From Clostridium fessum (GTDB lineage: Bacteria; Bacillota; Clostridia; Lachnospirales; Lachnospiraceae), in contig NZ_PYLO01000001.1 in the NCBI RefSeq assembly GCF_003024715.1, positions 620,001 to 684,000 of the forward strand: a stretch of DNA of 64,000 nucleotides, read 5' to 3'. The translations under genes and the position numbers were made by a program. Numbering within the stretch: position 1 is the stretch's first letter; each line of letters opens with the position of its first letter. Positions 51,043-59,622 of this stretch are shown piece by piece. Below the pieces are notes generated by a model, which did not search any database, was not told the DNA's origin, and saw only the letters and a list, made by a program, of their open reading frames with translations.

Positions 51043-52338
51043 CTATTTTTCAAGAATTTGCGGGTCAAGAAGGAAATCATAGATATTCACGGTCAAAATA
51101 CCATAGTTATCATAGTACGGCTGTACAATATCTTTTGTAATAACAATCTTCTTGAAAGAATCGTCTATCTTTCTAAACGGTCTGATTTCCTGAGTACGTT
51201 TCGCTTCATCAGGTAATGAATAAGCTGACTGGATATAATATCTGGAAGAACCGAGATTGCATACAAAATCAACTTCCAGCTGTTTACGGGTTACCTTTCC
51301 TTCTTGGTCTTTTTCCGCAATAATAACAACACCAACGTCCACGCTGTATCCACGCATACGCAGTTCGTTATAAATCACATTTTCCATGGAATGTGTCTGC
51401 TCAAACTGACGGAAGTTAATCCTTGCGTTGCGAAGCCCAAGATCAGAGAAATAGTATTTCTTTGGAGTTTCAATATATGCCTTACCCTTGATGTCATATC
51501 TCTGTGCTGATTCAATCAGGAAAGAATCCTCAAAACAATCCAGATATTTCTTGATCGTTTTTGAAGTGATTTTAGATTTTTTTACAGTCTTAAAGGTATT
51601 CTTTAACTTCTCAGGATTGGTCAGAGAACCAATAGCAGAGGAAAGGATATTCAGCAGGTCTTCCAGTTCTCCAATATTTTTAATCCGGTTACGTTTGAAA
51701 ATATCTCGAATATAAATTTCGCTAAACAGGTTTTGCAATGCTGCCGCCTTATCGCTGCTACTTTCACGAAGAACGACCAGCGGGATGCCTCCGTAAAGCA
51801 TATATTCAGACAATCCCATATACTTGTCGCCTTTGAAAACCGACATAAATTCCGAAAAACTCAGTGGATACATATGGACTTCATCTCCACGTCCGGCAAA
51901 CTCCGTAACAATATCTTTGGACAGGAATTTTGCATTACTTCCGGTTACGAATACATCCATATTATCTTTGCGAAGATAACCATTCAATACAGATTCAAAG
52001 CAGTCCATCAGCTGAACTTCATCCAAAAGCAGATAATACATTCCATCCGTGGTAACTTGGGAACGGATATATGCCATAAATTTCTCCGGATCAACTCCAC
52101 GTTTTTCTTTTTCAATTTTGATAAGGCTTTCTCCAATCAAATACAGGTCATCTGCGGAATCAAACGCAAAACGAATAATATGGTCAGCAGGGACACCGGA
52201 CTCTAACAAGTGATTATAGAAAATATTATTCAGCAGATAGGACTTTCCACATCTGCGAATACCTGTAATTACCTTAATCAATCCATTGTTCTTTCTTCTA
52301 ATCAATTTGTCTAAGTAAAAATCTCTGCGAATCTCCAT
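51043..52338 (-). CDS. AAA ATPase with DUF4143 domain
   Basis: 431 residues. Walker A ITGIRRCGKSYLL, Walker B YYLLLDEVQLMD, C-terminal DUF4143 nuclease-like region (LEVDFVCN...YYIQSAYSL). This family is widespread; functions unproved, possibly toxin-antitoxin or defence. GGAGG before the ATG. Upstream are two 41-bp direct repeats. Confidence 0.88.
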   Translation of the reverse strand: MEIRRDFYLDKLIRRKNNGLIKVITGIRRCGKSYLLNNIFYNHLLESGVPADHIIRFAFDSADDLYLIGESLIKIEKEKRGVDPEKFMAYIRSQVTTDGMYYLLLDEVQLMDCFESVLNGYLRKDNMDVFVTGSNAKFLSKDIVTEFAGRGDEVHMYPLSFSEFMSVFKGDKYMGLSEYMLYGGIPLVVLRESSSDKAAALQNLFSEIYIRDIFKRNRIKNIGELEDLLNILSSAIGSLTNPEKLKNTFKTVKKSKITSKTIKKYLDCFEDSFLIESAQRYDIKGKAYIETPKKYYFSDLGLRNARINFRQFEQTHSMENVIYNELRMRGYSVDVGVVIIAEKDQEGKVTRKQLEVDFVCNLGSSRYYIQSAYSLPDEAKRTQEIRPFRKIDDSFKKIVITKDIVQPYYDNYGILTVNIYDFLLDPQILEK

Positions 52339-52350
52339 ACGATAACCTCC

Positions 52351-52391
52351 TTAGGAAAGATTTTTGCAACTTAATACAGTTTTCTGTTCTA
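52351..52391. repeat. 41-bp direct repeat, copy 1 (copy 2 at 52435-52475)
   Basis: Starts TTAGGAAAGATTTTTGCAAC and ends GTTCTA; the other copy starts 84 bp further, 39 of 41 bases identical. Upstream of the DUF4143 ATPase. The 440-bp gap 52339-52768 contains these repeats and a hairpin (52549-52578, GCAGCCA/TGGCTGC) but no gene. Confidence 0.75.
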
Positions 52392-52434
52392 TATTACCAT
52401 ATCGCAACCTTCAAATCAATATGTATAACCGGTT

Positions 52435-52475
52435 TTAGGAAAGATTTTTGCAACTTAACACAGTTTTCCGTTCTA
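52435..52475. repeat. 41-bp direct repeat, copy 2
   Basis: See 52351-52391. Differences only in two positions (T/C). Confidence 0.75.
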
Positions 52476-52768
52476 AAGCCTATTATATGCTTCAATCAGG
52501 ATATTATCCCTGTATTCTCTCATTGTTTTATTCTGTTTCAACAAAGGAAAAGCAGCCACACACCGTTAAGTACATGGCTGCCCAAGGCAGTTCTTTATTT
52601 AATTTGAGGCTACGACAGACTGCGATTTGAAAAATGATGATTTTATAAACTATATACCCACTAATCCCATTGTAACTTAATCTTGCCATCTGCTTTTTCA
52701 AATTTAAGTATTAGATCTATAAATGAGTAAATCCTAAATTTTGCACAAAAGAAAGACACCCTCTGCTG

Positions 52769-53904
52769 AATGATGTATAATTGAAGTGCGACCAACAACC
52801 TACTCATTCAAACAAGGGGGTGCCTATTGCAAACATTATACATCATTCCAATAAGATTTACAATTACTTTAAAGTTCTCAACCTCAACTGTTTTTTATCC
52901 GATATTTACCTGCAGCATTTTATGGCTATCATTCTTTCTACCTTTTTGCGTGGATACCGTGGCAAAACAACGGATTTCGCCTTGACCAGCCAACATCATA
53001 GAACGATTGTGGCTCACTTCCTGAATCAGGGAAAGTGGAATGATTTCCTTTTTCAGGATGCCCTAAGAAACAGCGTTGCATATTTGATCTACCGGGAGGC
53101 GACTATTTCCGGTCAGCCTATCTTTTGCATTGTGGATGATACGATTGCTTCCCATACAAAGCTTTCGTCACAGGCTTTGCATCCAATCGAAGCTGCGTAT
53201 TTTCATCAATCTCATCTGAAAGGCAGACAGGATTATGGGCACCAGATCGTGTCCGTCATGCTTTCTGCAATGGAATCACTCTGAATTATGCCGTTATTCT
53301 GTATGATAAAACAAAATCAAAGATCCAGATCATACAGGATATTGCTGCAGAACTTCCTATTGCACCGATAGTTTCCTACTTCCTTTGTGACAGCTGGTAT
53401 ACTTCAGCCAAAGTCATGGATTGCTTTGCTAAAAAAGGATTCTACACCATAGGGGCTTTAAAAACCAACCGAATCCTCTATCCTTGCGGAATCCGTCAGA
53501 AAGCCAGTGCATTTGCCCTTCACTTGCGGAAAACAGATCCAAACATCAGCCTTGTGACCGTTGATAAAAGGCAGTTTTACGTATATCGGTATGAAGGGAA
53601 TCTGAATGATGTTCCCAATACAGTGGTTCTACTGAGCTATCCAACACCATGTTTTGGGATTCCAAAAGCACTGCGGATCTTTGTTTCAACGAATGCAGCA
53701 TTATCCACGCAGGAAATCCTGAGACTTTATACCCAACGCTGGCAAATTGAACTGTTTTTCCGACAAAGCAAGAAAAAGCTTGGTCTGGATAAATATCAGC
53801 TGCGTTCCCAAAAAGGAATCCAGAGATACTGGCTGATGATGTCATTTGTCCATTATATGTGTTGCACTTGCAAAGGAACCTATATTTTTTTACATATAGA
53901 ATAA
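52769..53904 (+). pseudogene. IS4-type DDE transposase, frameshifted and C-terminally cut
   Basis: Frame 1 (to about 53283) has the first Asp FCIVDDTIAS; frame 2 (from about 53275) has the second Asp LCDSWYT and the YREK-type motif LYTQRWQIELFFRQSKKKLGLD with the Glu. One base seems missing near 53262-53270. The inverted repeat AATGATGTATAAT / ATTATACATCATT flanks the start. The right end is lost near 53870. Inactive insertion sequence. Confidence 0.85.
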
Positions 53905-54077
53905 CCAACTTCTTCCCAAACAGGATCCTTTAGATAATCTATTGCATCCGAAATAATAATAAGCAAATCCATATAGCATTTGGGTGATGATTCCTCTTTT
54001 TTATATAAACTCAAAATATACTCAAAATAGCCATCAATAAAGTTGACAGACCATTTCTGCGACTCACTACCTTTCAT
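53880..54077 (-). CDS. Small hypothetical protein, 65 residues
   Basis: Starts MKGSESQKWSVNFIDGYFEYIL; helical, DLLIIISDAIDYLKDPVWEEVGYSICKKI in parts. Next to the IS remnant and the CPBP protease. AGGTG 7 bases before the ATG. May be cut at the 3' end by the IS. Not recognised. Confidence 0.5.
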   Translation of the reverse strand: MKGSESQKWSVNFIDGYFEYILSLYKKEESSPKCYMDLLIIISDAIDYLKDPVWEEVGYSICKKI

Positions 54078-54093
54078 GAAATAACACCTACCT

Positions 54094-55023
54094 TTATAAA
54101 TTTAGTCCAAAAGAAACCAACGATATCAGCCATGAAACTCCAAAATAAAAAACAAATGACATAATTCCAGCTGTATTAAAAAAAACTACTAATCTACTTT
54201 TTTCAGAAATAATTTTTTCTAATAATTTCTTTTTACAATAATACAAATGTAAAAGTATATTCTTCTTACTACAGAGCAATAGCAGGATTAAAAGCATTAA
54301 AAAGAGTCCTGCATTTAATAACATGGTTAAAACCATATTCATTGAAAAGGAAAACAATTTATTTTCCCACAAGAAAATCCCCAGATTATGAATAACATGA
54401 AAAGTAATAGCATACCATAAATTTCCTGTGAGGCAGACCAAAACACCTGAAAAAAAACCAATCAAAAGAAATATTAATAATAACCCCTGACCATGCATTA
54501 TAGCAAACAGTATAGTTGTTGCTAAAATTGCAAATCCCTCCCCATAAGACTTCAGCTTAGACCATAGAATTCCCCGAAAAATCCATTCCTCTACCAGAGG
54601 TCCCAGTATTACACCTGTGAAAATATCTAAAACACTGTGTAAACTTTTATCATTCATCATTACGATGTCTTGAAATACTTTTGCATACAAAAACAAAAAG
54701 AATGCACAAAAAACATGGGATAAAAATATTACAAATGCCGTTAATAAACCTTTTTCCAATACGGATAATTCATATTTGTTTTTAGAATAACATGTATCCA
54801 GCAAAGACAACCTTCCCCATTTTTTCATTCCCACCCATACGATACCAGCCCAAAATATATAAAAAGCCATATTTTCAGCAAAAATCGGCATTATTCGCAT
54901 AAGTATTAGCGAACCCAAATACGCAATCAATAAGATCCATCCTATTTTGCCGGCAATTATTTTTAATTCACATTTCCTTTGTTCGTCCATCGTGCATATA
55001 TTCTCCATATAAAAATGTCCCAT
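54094..55023 (-). CDS. CPBP-family intramembrane metalloprotease
   Basis: 309 residues from MGHFYMEN. About eight membrane helices. CAAX/Abi motifs: GPLVEEWIFRGIL (EExxxR), FAIMHG, and FHVIHN. In Firmicutes such proteins often give immunity to, or process, bacteriocins. AGGAGG 6 bases before the ATG at 55023; low G+C compared with the neighbours, a sign of separate acquisition. Confidence 0.88.
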   Translation of the reverse strand: MGHFYMENICTMDEQRKCELKIIAGKIGWILLIAYLGSLILMRIMPIFAENMAFYIFWAGIVWVGMKKWGRLSLLDTCYSKNKYELSVLEKGLLTAFVIFLSHVFCAFFLFLYAKVFQDIVMMNDKSLHSVLDIFTGVILGPLVEEWIFRGILWSKLKSYGEGFAILATTILFAIMHGQGLLLIFLLIGFFSGVLVCLTGNLWYAITFHVIHNLGIFLWENKLFSFSMNMVLTMLLNAGLFLMLLILLLLCSKKNILLHLYYCKKKLLEKIISEKSRLVVFFNTAGIMSFVFYFGVSWLISLVSFGLNL

Positions 55024-55076
55024 AATTATCCTCCTGGTTTTAATTTGCTCCTTGCAACTTTTAAGCAAAAATTATA

Positions 55077-55445
55077 CTATAACTTATTAAAAAACTCTTC
55101 ACGTTTCTTTAATGTTCGAATAGCAATCCTGATTAGTTGCAGATATTTTGCTTCTAAATTTCTCTTTCCAGTTAAGCGGTTACAGAGCATGTGGCATATT
55201 GAAAGCAAAATGTGTTGTTTTGTCTCAGTTAATGTAGGTGCAAAATACAATGCTTTTTTCAGGAATTGTAACTTTTCTTTTCTTTTTAAATAAATTGACA
55301 AACTTTCTTTTAATCGCTCATCAATATTTTCTATAGCTCCCTTATCCAGTTGGAAAAGTATCATTATCTTTTCCGATGTGCAAAGGAAAGTCATGACTTT
55401 AGCACTTTTATGAAATCTATAGCGTAGTTTTGTGCAATTTTTCAA
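55077..55445 (-). CDS. Hypothetical basic protein, low G+C
   Basis: Frame of 122 codons (TTG start); real start may be MTFLCTSEKIMI at 55394 (105 residues). Lys/Leu-rich helices (LKRKEKLQFLKKALYF, RIAIRTLKKREEFFNKL). No ribosome site is convincing. Lies between the protease and a broken small membrane protein in the same low-G+C cargo. Confidence 0.4.
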   Translation of the reverse strand: MKNCTKLRYRFHKSAKVMTFLCTSEKIMILFQLDKGAIENIDERLKESLSIYLKRKEKLQFLKKALYFAPTLTETKQHILLSICHMLCNRLTGKRNLEAKYLQLIRIAIRTLKKREEFFNKL

Positions 55446-55455
55446 ATTTGCTCAT

Positions 55456-55815
55456 TTATAGTATTAGAAAATATCTACATTTTTCATCGACAGTCAACAT
55501 ACCGGTTTTTATCTCTGGTGTCAAATCTAATATGGTCTCTTTATTTTCATTTTCTACAATAACATGGATACTTCCTTTTGAGACATCGCCATCCAACTTA
55601 AAAGTATATTAACGACTTTCGTTAAATTTTATTACCTTTTTTACATATCCGCTACAAGATGAAAAAGAAACTTCGCATTTATTTTTCCCTCTGAGTGAAA
55701 CAACAAATAATAAGGCTCGTTTTGCGTTCAAAATCATATATCCGTTGACCCATAAAAAATAAAACAAAACTAACATTGAAATAAATACAATCGCTAATTT
55801 CATGAATTCACTCAT
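55456..55815 (-). pseudogene. Small membrane protein with beta-rich domain, in-frame stop
   Basis: MSEFMKLAIVFISMLVLFYFLW forms one membrane helix, then CEVSFSSCSGYVKKVIKF, stop TAA at 55609-55611, then the frame continues with YTFKLDGDVSKGSIHVIVEN... to FLIL. The part after the stop is clearly the continuation of the domain. Either a nonsense mutation or a real truncated form of 68 residues. Confidence 0.55.
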
Positions 55816-55833
55816 GCCAACACCTCACAAAAT

Positions 55834-58146
55834 TCAATTTTTCGCATCCAACCACTGTCTACCTAATTGCACCCCAGCCTGAGTATAAGTTTCTAATATG
55901 TCCTGCTTCTTTTCTTCAATCAGTTCCGGTTCAGCATCAAACAGCACCTCATAGATAGCCAGAGCGTTCTTAAAGTGTGTGGTAGCTTGCAGCACATCGC
56001 CGATTGACAGACAGATATTGCCCATAGCTTCTTGTACAACGGCATAATCACCGGACACATCAGAGTTAGATTCTTTGATGACACGAGACAGCCTTTGTAA
56101 TGCAGATAACCCGAGGTACGGCTCACCCATATCCGTCAGCAGTACCGCATAATTGGTGATTTGCGGAATACTGTCATGATAAGGCGCCAAGCCGTATTGC
56201 TCAAGCAAGTGAATACCCGTTTCCATATGCTGCTTTGCCAGTTCCAACTTACTGGTCTGCTTATACAGACCGCCAAGGTTTGCATGGAGATTCGCTGCAA
56301 GAAGGGCGTTCTCTGCGGTCACTTCGGAGATCAGCGTCACAGCTTCTTTTTCCAGCTTGATTGCCTTTTCCGGTTTCTTCTCATTAGCGGCACGGAAGTC
56401 CAGAAGCAAAGCACGGTCAGAAACAGAACCAATGGTATTGTCTTTCAGCATAGAAGCCAGTTCTGTCAAAATCAATTCCATTCCAGATTCATAGCCATAC
56501 TTCTGCATATACGGAAAGGAATCTTCCAAAAACCGGAGATAGGATGCAGTATCGTCATTTTCAATCGAAGTCACGATATTATTGACCGTCTGGAACAACT
56601 GTTTGTAATAGGAAACTTCTTCGCCATGCCGTAGACAAAGTTCCTGCAAGCTGTTGAGCAGGGTGTGGCAGTTCCGGACAGAAGGCTTGGTTTCTGTAAT
56701 TGCTACTTCCTGAATCATCGGATGCAAGGCAATCGAATGACAGGACTTTGTCTGTATGAATCCTTTTTCCACCAGATCGTTGATGGTATTCATATTCCGA
56801 AGCATCAACCAGCCTGCAAACACACGGGAACTGATACCGGTTGTCGGTACAAACGCCATGCTCCGCATAATATCCTGTTCATCACCGGCAAGCTGATACA
56901 AGGAAAACAATGTATGGATATGGTCATAGTAAGTTGCCTTGCGGCTCTGACCGTCCTTGGTGATGCCGATTTTATCATCAGCATCCAAGGATGTTTTTTC
57001 TTCTTTCAGCTTTTCCAGCAAATCCATCGGCTCCAGAATACCCGTTTCAAGCAGTCGAGCTGCCAGTTCTACCGCCAACGTGTGACTGTGAACCGTATCA
57101 ATGATTTGTTCCAATACACTCTGGTATTTTTCTGCGTCCGAGAAAAAGCAACCGGCAATGGATAATAACGCCTGCTTGCCTGCAATTTCGGTTACTTCCA
57201 TGGAATCGTAGTTATCAAATCTGCTGCGGGTCGTGAACAACATACGGCAGCGATATTTCATCACAACAGAAAGAGTGCTGTCCTGAGAAGCCGTAGTATT
57301 AAAATTATCTACAATAAACAGCGTATCTTCTTTCAATGTACGCAGGAAGCGATTGTGTTTGCGGAAGCGTTCCTGCTCGCTGTCATCCGGAAGGTCATCA
57401 GCAAAATCCATATCCGCTATATCCTGCATCAGATTACCGGTATAGGTCAGATACAGAACATTGGTGTATTCCTTGCGGTGCTGCTTTGCATAGGCTTTTG
57501 CCAGTTCGCTCTTACCGATACCGGCGATGCCATGAAGAAATACCTTTCCATGCTCCAATAACAATTCGTGAAGCATTTCCAGTTCTTTTTCACGTCCGCA
57601 GAAATGTCGGCAAGGCTTTGGTGCTCCTTCATCAGCAATGAAATCACTGAGAATTGGAGAAAGCTTTCCGTCAGCAAGGAGATTCTTTACCTTTGGGTCA
57701 CGCTTGATAAACTCACGCTCCATGCCGAAGCAAAGAACATCCGCTATAAACGATGCTTCATCCTCTCGGCTATCACAAGGATAGTGCCGGGAGCATTCTT
57801 TTTTTACTCGTTCCGAAATGGTATCATCCTGCATTAGCAGTCGGTATACTTCCTGTGCAGCCATAGAACTATCATACATTGAAAGCAGTACATTGTTTTC
57901 CAAATCTGCTGCCAGTTTTTCACGATTGCCATCTCTGGAATAAAACTGCGTTATTTTCGGACTGATTTTTGCCTGCCCGGTGAACCAGCGGCAGACCAAT
58001 GCCATATCAAATGTAATCGTTTCCTTTGTTTGGGTAAACAAGGAGCTAAAAACATCTTCTAACAATGCAGTTTGGTTTGTATCGTAATCGTCGCTGATAA
58101 AGCGTCGAACAATGGTCATGACTGAACTGAAATCACATCTTTCCAT
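55834..58146 (-). CDS. STAND NTPase (NB-ARC-like) with TPR repeats
   Basis: 770 residues. N-terminal helical effector-like region (1-170), nucleotide-binding domain with Walker A HGIAGIGKS (205-213), Walker B TLFIVDNF (about 264-271), CRMLFTTRSR sensor, winged-helix region and C-terminal TPR-like helices (about 570-760). STAND proteins are signal-sensing switches; many defend against phages. The N-terminus has no nuclease motif I can name. GGAGGG before the ATG. Cargo of the skin element. Confidence 0.85.
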   Translation of the reverse strand: MERCDFSSVMTIVRRFISDDYDTNQTALLEDVFSSLFTQTKETITFDMALVCRWFTGQAKISPKITQFYSRDGNREKLAADLENNVLLSMYDSSMAAQEVYRLLMQDDTISERVKKECSRHYPCDSREDEASFIADVLCFGMEREFIKRDPKVKNLLADGKLSPILSDFIADEGAPKPCRHFCGREKELEMLHELLLEHGKVFLHGIAGIGKSELAKAYAKQHRKEYTNVLYLTYTGNLMQDIADMDFADDLPDDSEQERFRKHNRFLRTLKEDTLFIVDNFNTTASQDSTLSVVMKYRCRMLFTTRSRFDNYDSMEVTEIAGKQALLSIAGCFFSDAEKYQSVLEQIIDTVHSHTLAVELAARLLETGILEPMDLLEKLKEEKTSLDADDKIGITKDGQSRKATYYDHIHTLFSLYQLAGDEQDIMRSMAFVPTTGISSRVFAGWLMLRNMNTINDLVEKGFIQTKSCHSIALHPMIQEVAITETKPSVRNCHTLLNSLQELCLRHGEEVSYYKQLFQTVNNIVTSIENDDTASYLRFLEDSFPYMQKYGYESGMELILTELASMLKDNTIGSVSDRALLLDFRAANEKKPEKAIKLEKEAVTLISEVTAENALLAANLHANLGGLYKQTSKLELAKQHMETGIHLLEQYGLAPYHDSIPQITNYAVLLTDMGEPYLGLSALQRLSRVIKESNSDVSGDYAVVQEAMGNICLSIGDVLQATTHFKNALAIYEVLFDAEPELIEEKKQDILETYTQAGVQLGRQWLDAKN

Positions 58147-58360
58147 AAACAGCCCTCCCTTCGAAAAGTAGTCAATTTATGGTCAATTGGCACTCAATGT
58201 GCCTTTGACAGTTTCTTGATAGAATGATATCACGAAAGAAGTTCCGAATATCTTACCTTTTATTATAGCATCAATTCCTATTTTTTGAAGTAGCAAAGCG
58301 GCTGCAGTAATGTGGTTATAGCGGACAACTTCTCTCTCATAAACTGAAATACCGAGGGAG

Positions 58361-58582
58361 GTGCGTGGTATCGCAAGAAAGAGTGCTCCAATCAATGTAA
58401 TTGTCCATTATCCTAAAACAGAACAGGGGAAACGTGAATTGGCAGAGCGAGTAGCCGGTGTCCACGCAGATATGGTCAATCAGTATATCAAAAAATTAAA
58501 TTGTCCATCCGATCAAAAGGCGGAGTTGCTGGGTGCGGTTATCGCATCCGCAAAAAAGGAAGCAGGTGAGCAAACCGATTAA
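58361..58582 (+). CDS. Small conserved mobile-element protein, 73 residues
   Basis: Contains NVIVHYPKTEQGKRELAERVAGVHADMVNQYI and CPSDQKAELLGAVIASAK (in parts), typical of small proteins near Firmicutes recombinases. The GTG start has its ribosome site very near, so the start is uncertain. The only plus-strand gene between the STAND gene and the sigK junction. A candidate for a recombination directionality factor by position and size (inference). Confidence 0.65.
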   Translation: MRGIARKSAPINVIVHYPKTEQGKRELAERVAGVHADMVNQYIKKLNCPSDQKAELLGAVIASAKKEAGEQTD

Positions 58583-58602
58583 GGCCCCCTCACCTGCTTT
58601 TC

Positions 58603-59199
58603 TTATGCTTTTATTTTCCCTTTGAAATACTTGTTCCAGGAATTGATGTTCATTCGCTTTTGATGATCTTCCCATGCTCGAAGCAGATTAGGTGAAATTC
58701 CCATCAGCCGAGCAAACGGTTTCTTTTTTAGTCCCAAACTTTCACGATATTCTCGTATCATCTTTCCTTGTCCTTTATATAAGAAGCGATTGTAATCATC
58801 CAGCAGGTCATCCACCGGTACTCCATATAGCTCTGCCAACTTGTCCACAATCTCCTTTGGATAGTAGTCAACATATCCGACTTCAAAATCTATGTAATGT
58901 CCACGGCTGATACCGATCAGCTCTGCAACTTCCTTTTGCATCAGGCCCATGTGATGACGGCACCAACGGAGCCTGTCCGGTACATTGGGAATATCTTCGT
59001 AGTTCTGATACTGCTGATTGAACAGCTGTGCTTCCAAGATCTTGCGAGGGGCGATCGGTCGGAAACTATGGATATACATAGGTGCATACCTTACGCAGCC
59101 GTCCAAAGCAGAGCAAAGGATATACATATTCTCGGATACCTGTGCCAAAATACGCCATCTCGGTTCTTTTCGGCTCTGGGGATACTGGTTTGGAACCAT
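58603..59199 (-). CDS. HTH protein at the skin junction
   Basis: 198 residues from MVPNQYPQSRK (the frame starts at 59235 within sigK). Two helix-turn-helix units: MGLMQKEVAELIGISRGHYIDFE and MIREYRESLGLKKKPFARLMGISPNLL. No clear ribosome site before the Met. In the excised circle the recombinase frame runs directly into this frame. Likely a regulator of the element, perhaps of excision. Confidence 0.7.
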   Translation of the reverse strand: MVPNQYPQSRKEPRWRILAQVSENMYILCSALDGCVRYAPMYIHSFRPIAPRKILEAQLFNQQYQNYEDIPNVPDRLRWCRHHMGLMQKEVAELIGISRGHYIDFEVGYVDYYPKEIVDKLAELYGVPVDDLLDDYNRFLYKGQGKMIREYRESLGLKKKPFARLMGISPNLLRAWEDHQKRMNINSWNKYFKGKIKA

Positions 59200-59225
59200 A
59201 AACGCATCCGTGAGAGGATAGCATT
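59200..59225. repeat. Right skin attachment site
   Basis: AAACGCAT (59200-59207), GAGGATAGC (59214-59222), core CATT (59222-59225). Complement of the half-site at 39395-39417. Confidence 0.85.
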
Positions 59226-59501
59226 CTCGATACATTTCGCCGCATATGTCGCCAACCGCGATCCCCGCTCCGGATGAAACGTATTGACCGCTTTAATGAG
59301 CCCGATGGTGCCGATCGACAGGAGATCTTCCATTTCATAATCTGTACCCTGATATTTTCTGGTCACATGCGCCACCAGCCGTAAATTTCGCTCTATCAGA
59401 GTATTGCGTGCCTCATGGTCTCCCTCTTTCATGCGTTCCAGACAGGACCGTTCCTCTCCAGGTGTCAAAGGCTTTGGAAATGTATGCAAAGAAAAAGCCA
59501 C
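59223..59501 (-). CDS. sigK: sigK 5' part (SigK residues 1-93), split by the skin element
   Basis: Starts (GTG) MAFSLHTFPKPLTPGEE; sigma region 2 with RNTLIERNLRLVAHV, DLLSIGTIGLIKAVNTF and LATYAAKCIEN, then the frame enters the element and reads unrelated residues to a stop at 59091. Compared with B. subtilis there is no pro-sequence, since an in-frame TAA lies four codons before the GTG. The start codon falls in the arm of a terminator hairpin and has no good ribosome site. Pairs with 39028-39390. Confidence 0.9.
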
Positions 59502-59543
59502 CCTGAAGCTTACTTACTGATAGTTTATGCTTCGGTGGCTTTT
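59492..59543. terminator. Bidirectional terminator MATE / sigK
   Basis: AAAAGCCACC-GAAGC with GCTTC-AG-GGTGGCTTTTT, T-run on both sides. Its 3' arm includes the sigK start codon. Confidence 0.7.
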
Positions 59544-59622
59544 CCAGTGCACCACTTGCTTTTCCGATTTTAGAAAGGGCGCTAAAAATCATGCCATCCA
59601 GCCGGTTATAAATCCGCTGCGT

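Larger units (their letters stand above)
39394..59222. mobile_element. skin element interrupting sigK (19.8 kb, Tn4451-like mobilizable element)
   Basis: Bounded by the two sigK parts in the same orientation with shared core AATG. It carries a large serine recombinase at one end and an HTH gene at the other, TnpV, mob/oriT, rep and par genes, cargo genes, and a damaged IS. Distance between cores 19,832 bp. Excision would restore sigK. In B. subtilis and C. difficile, skin elements interrupt sigK at the same codons; this one differs in gene content. Confidence 0.9.

Noticed and set aside
59470-59486. CATACATT resembling a SigE -10 box at the sigK start
   Set aside because: It lies inside coding sequence after the start and no -35 sequence fits.
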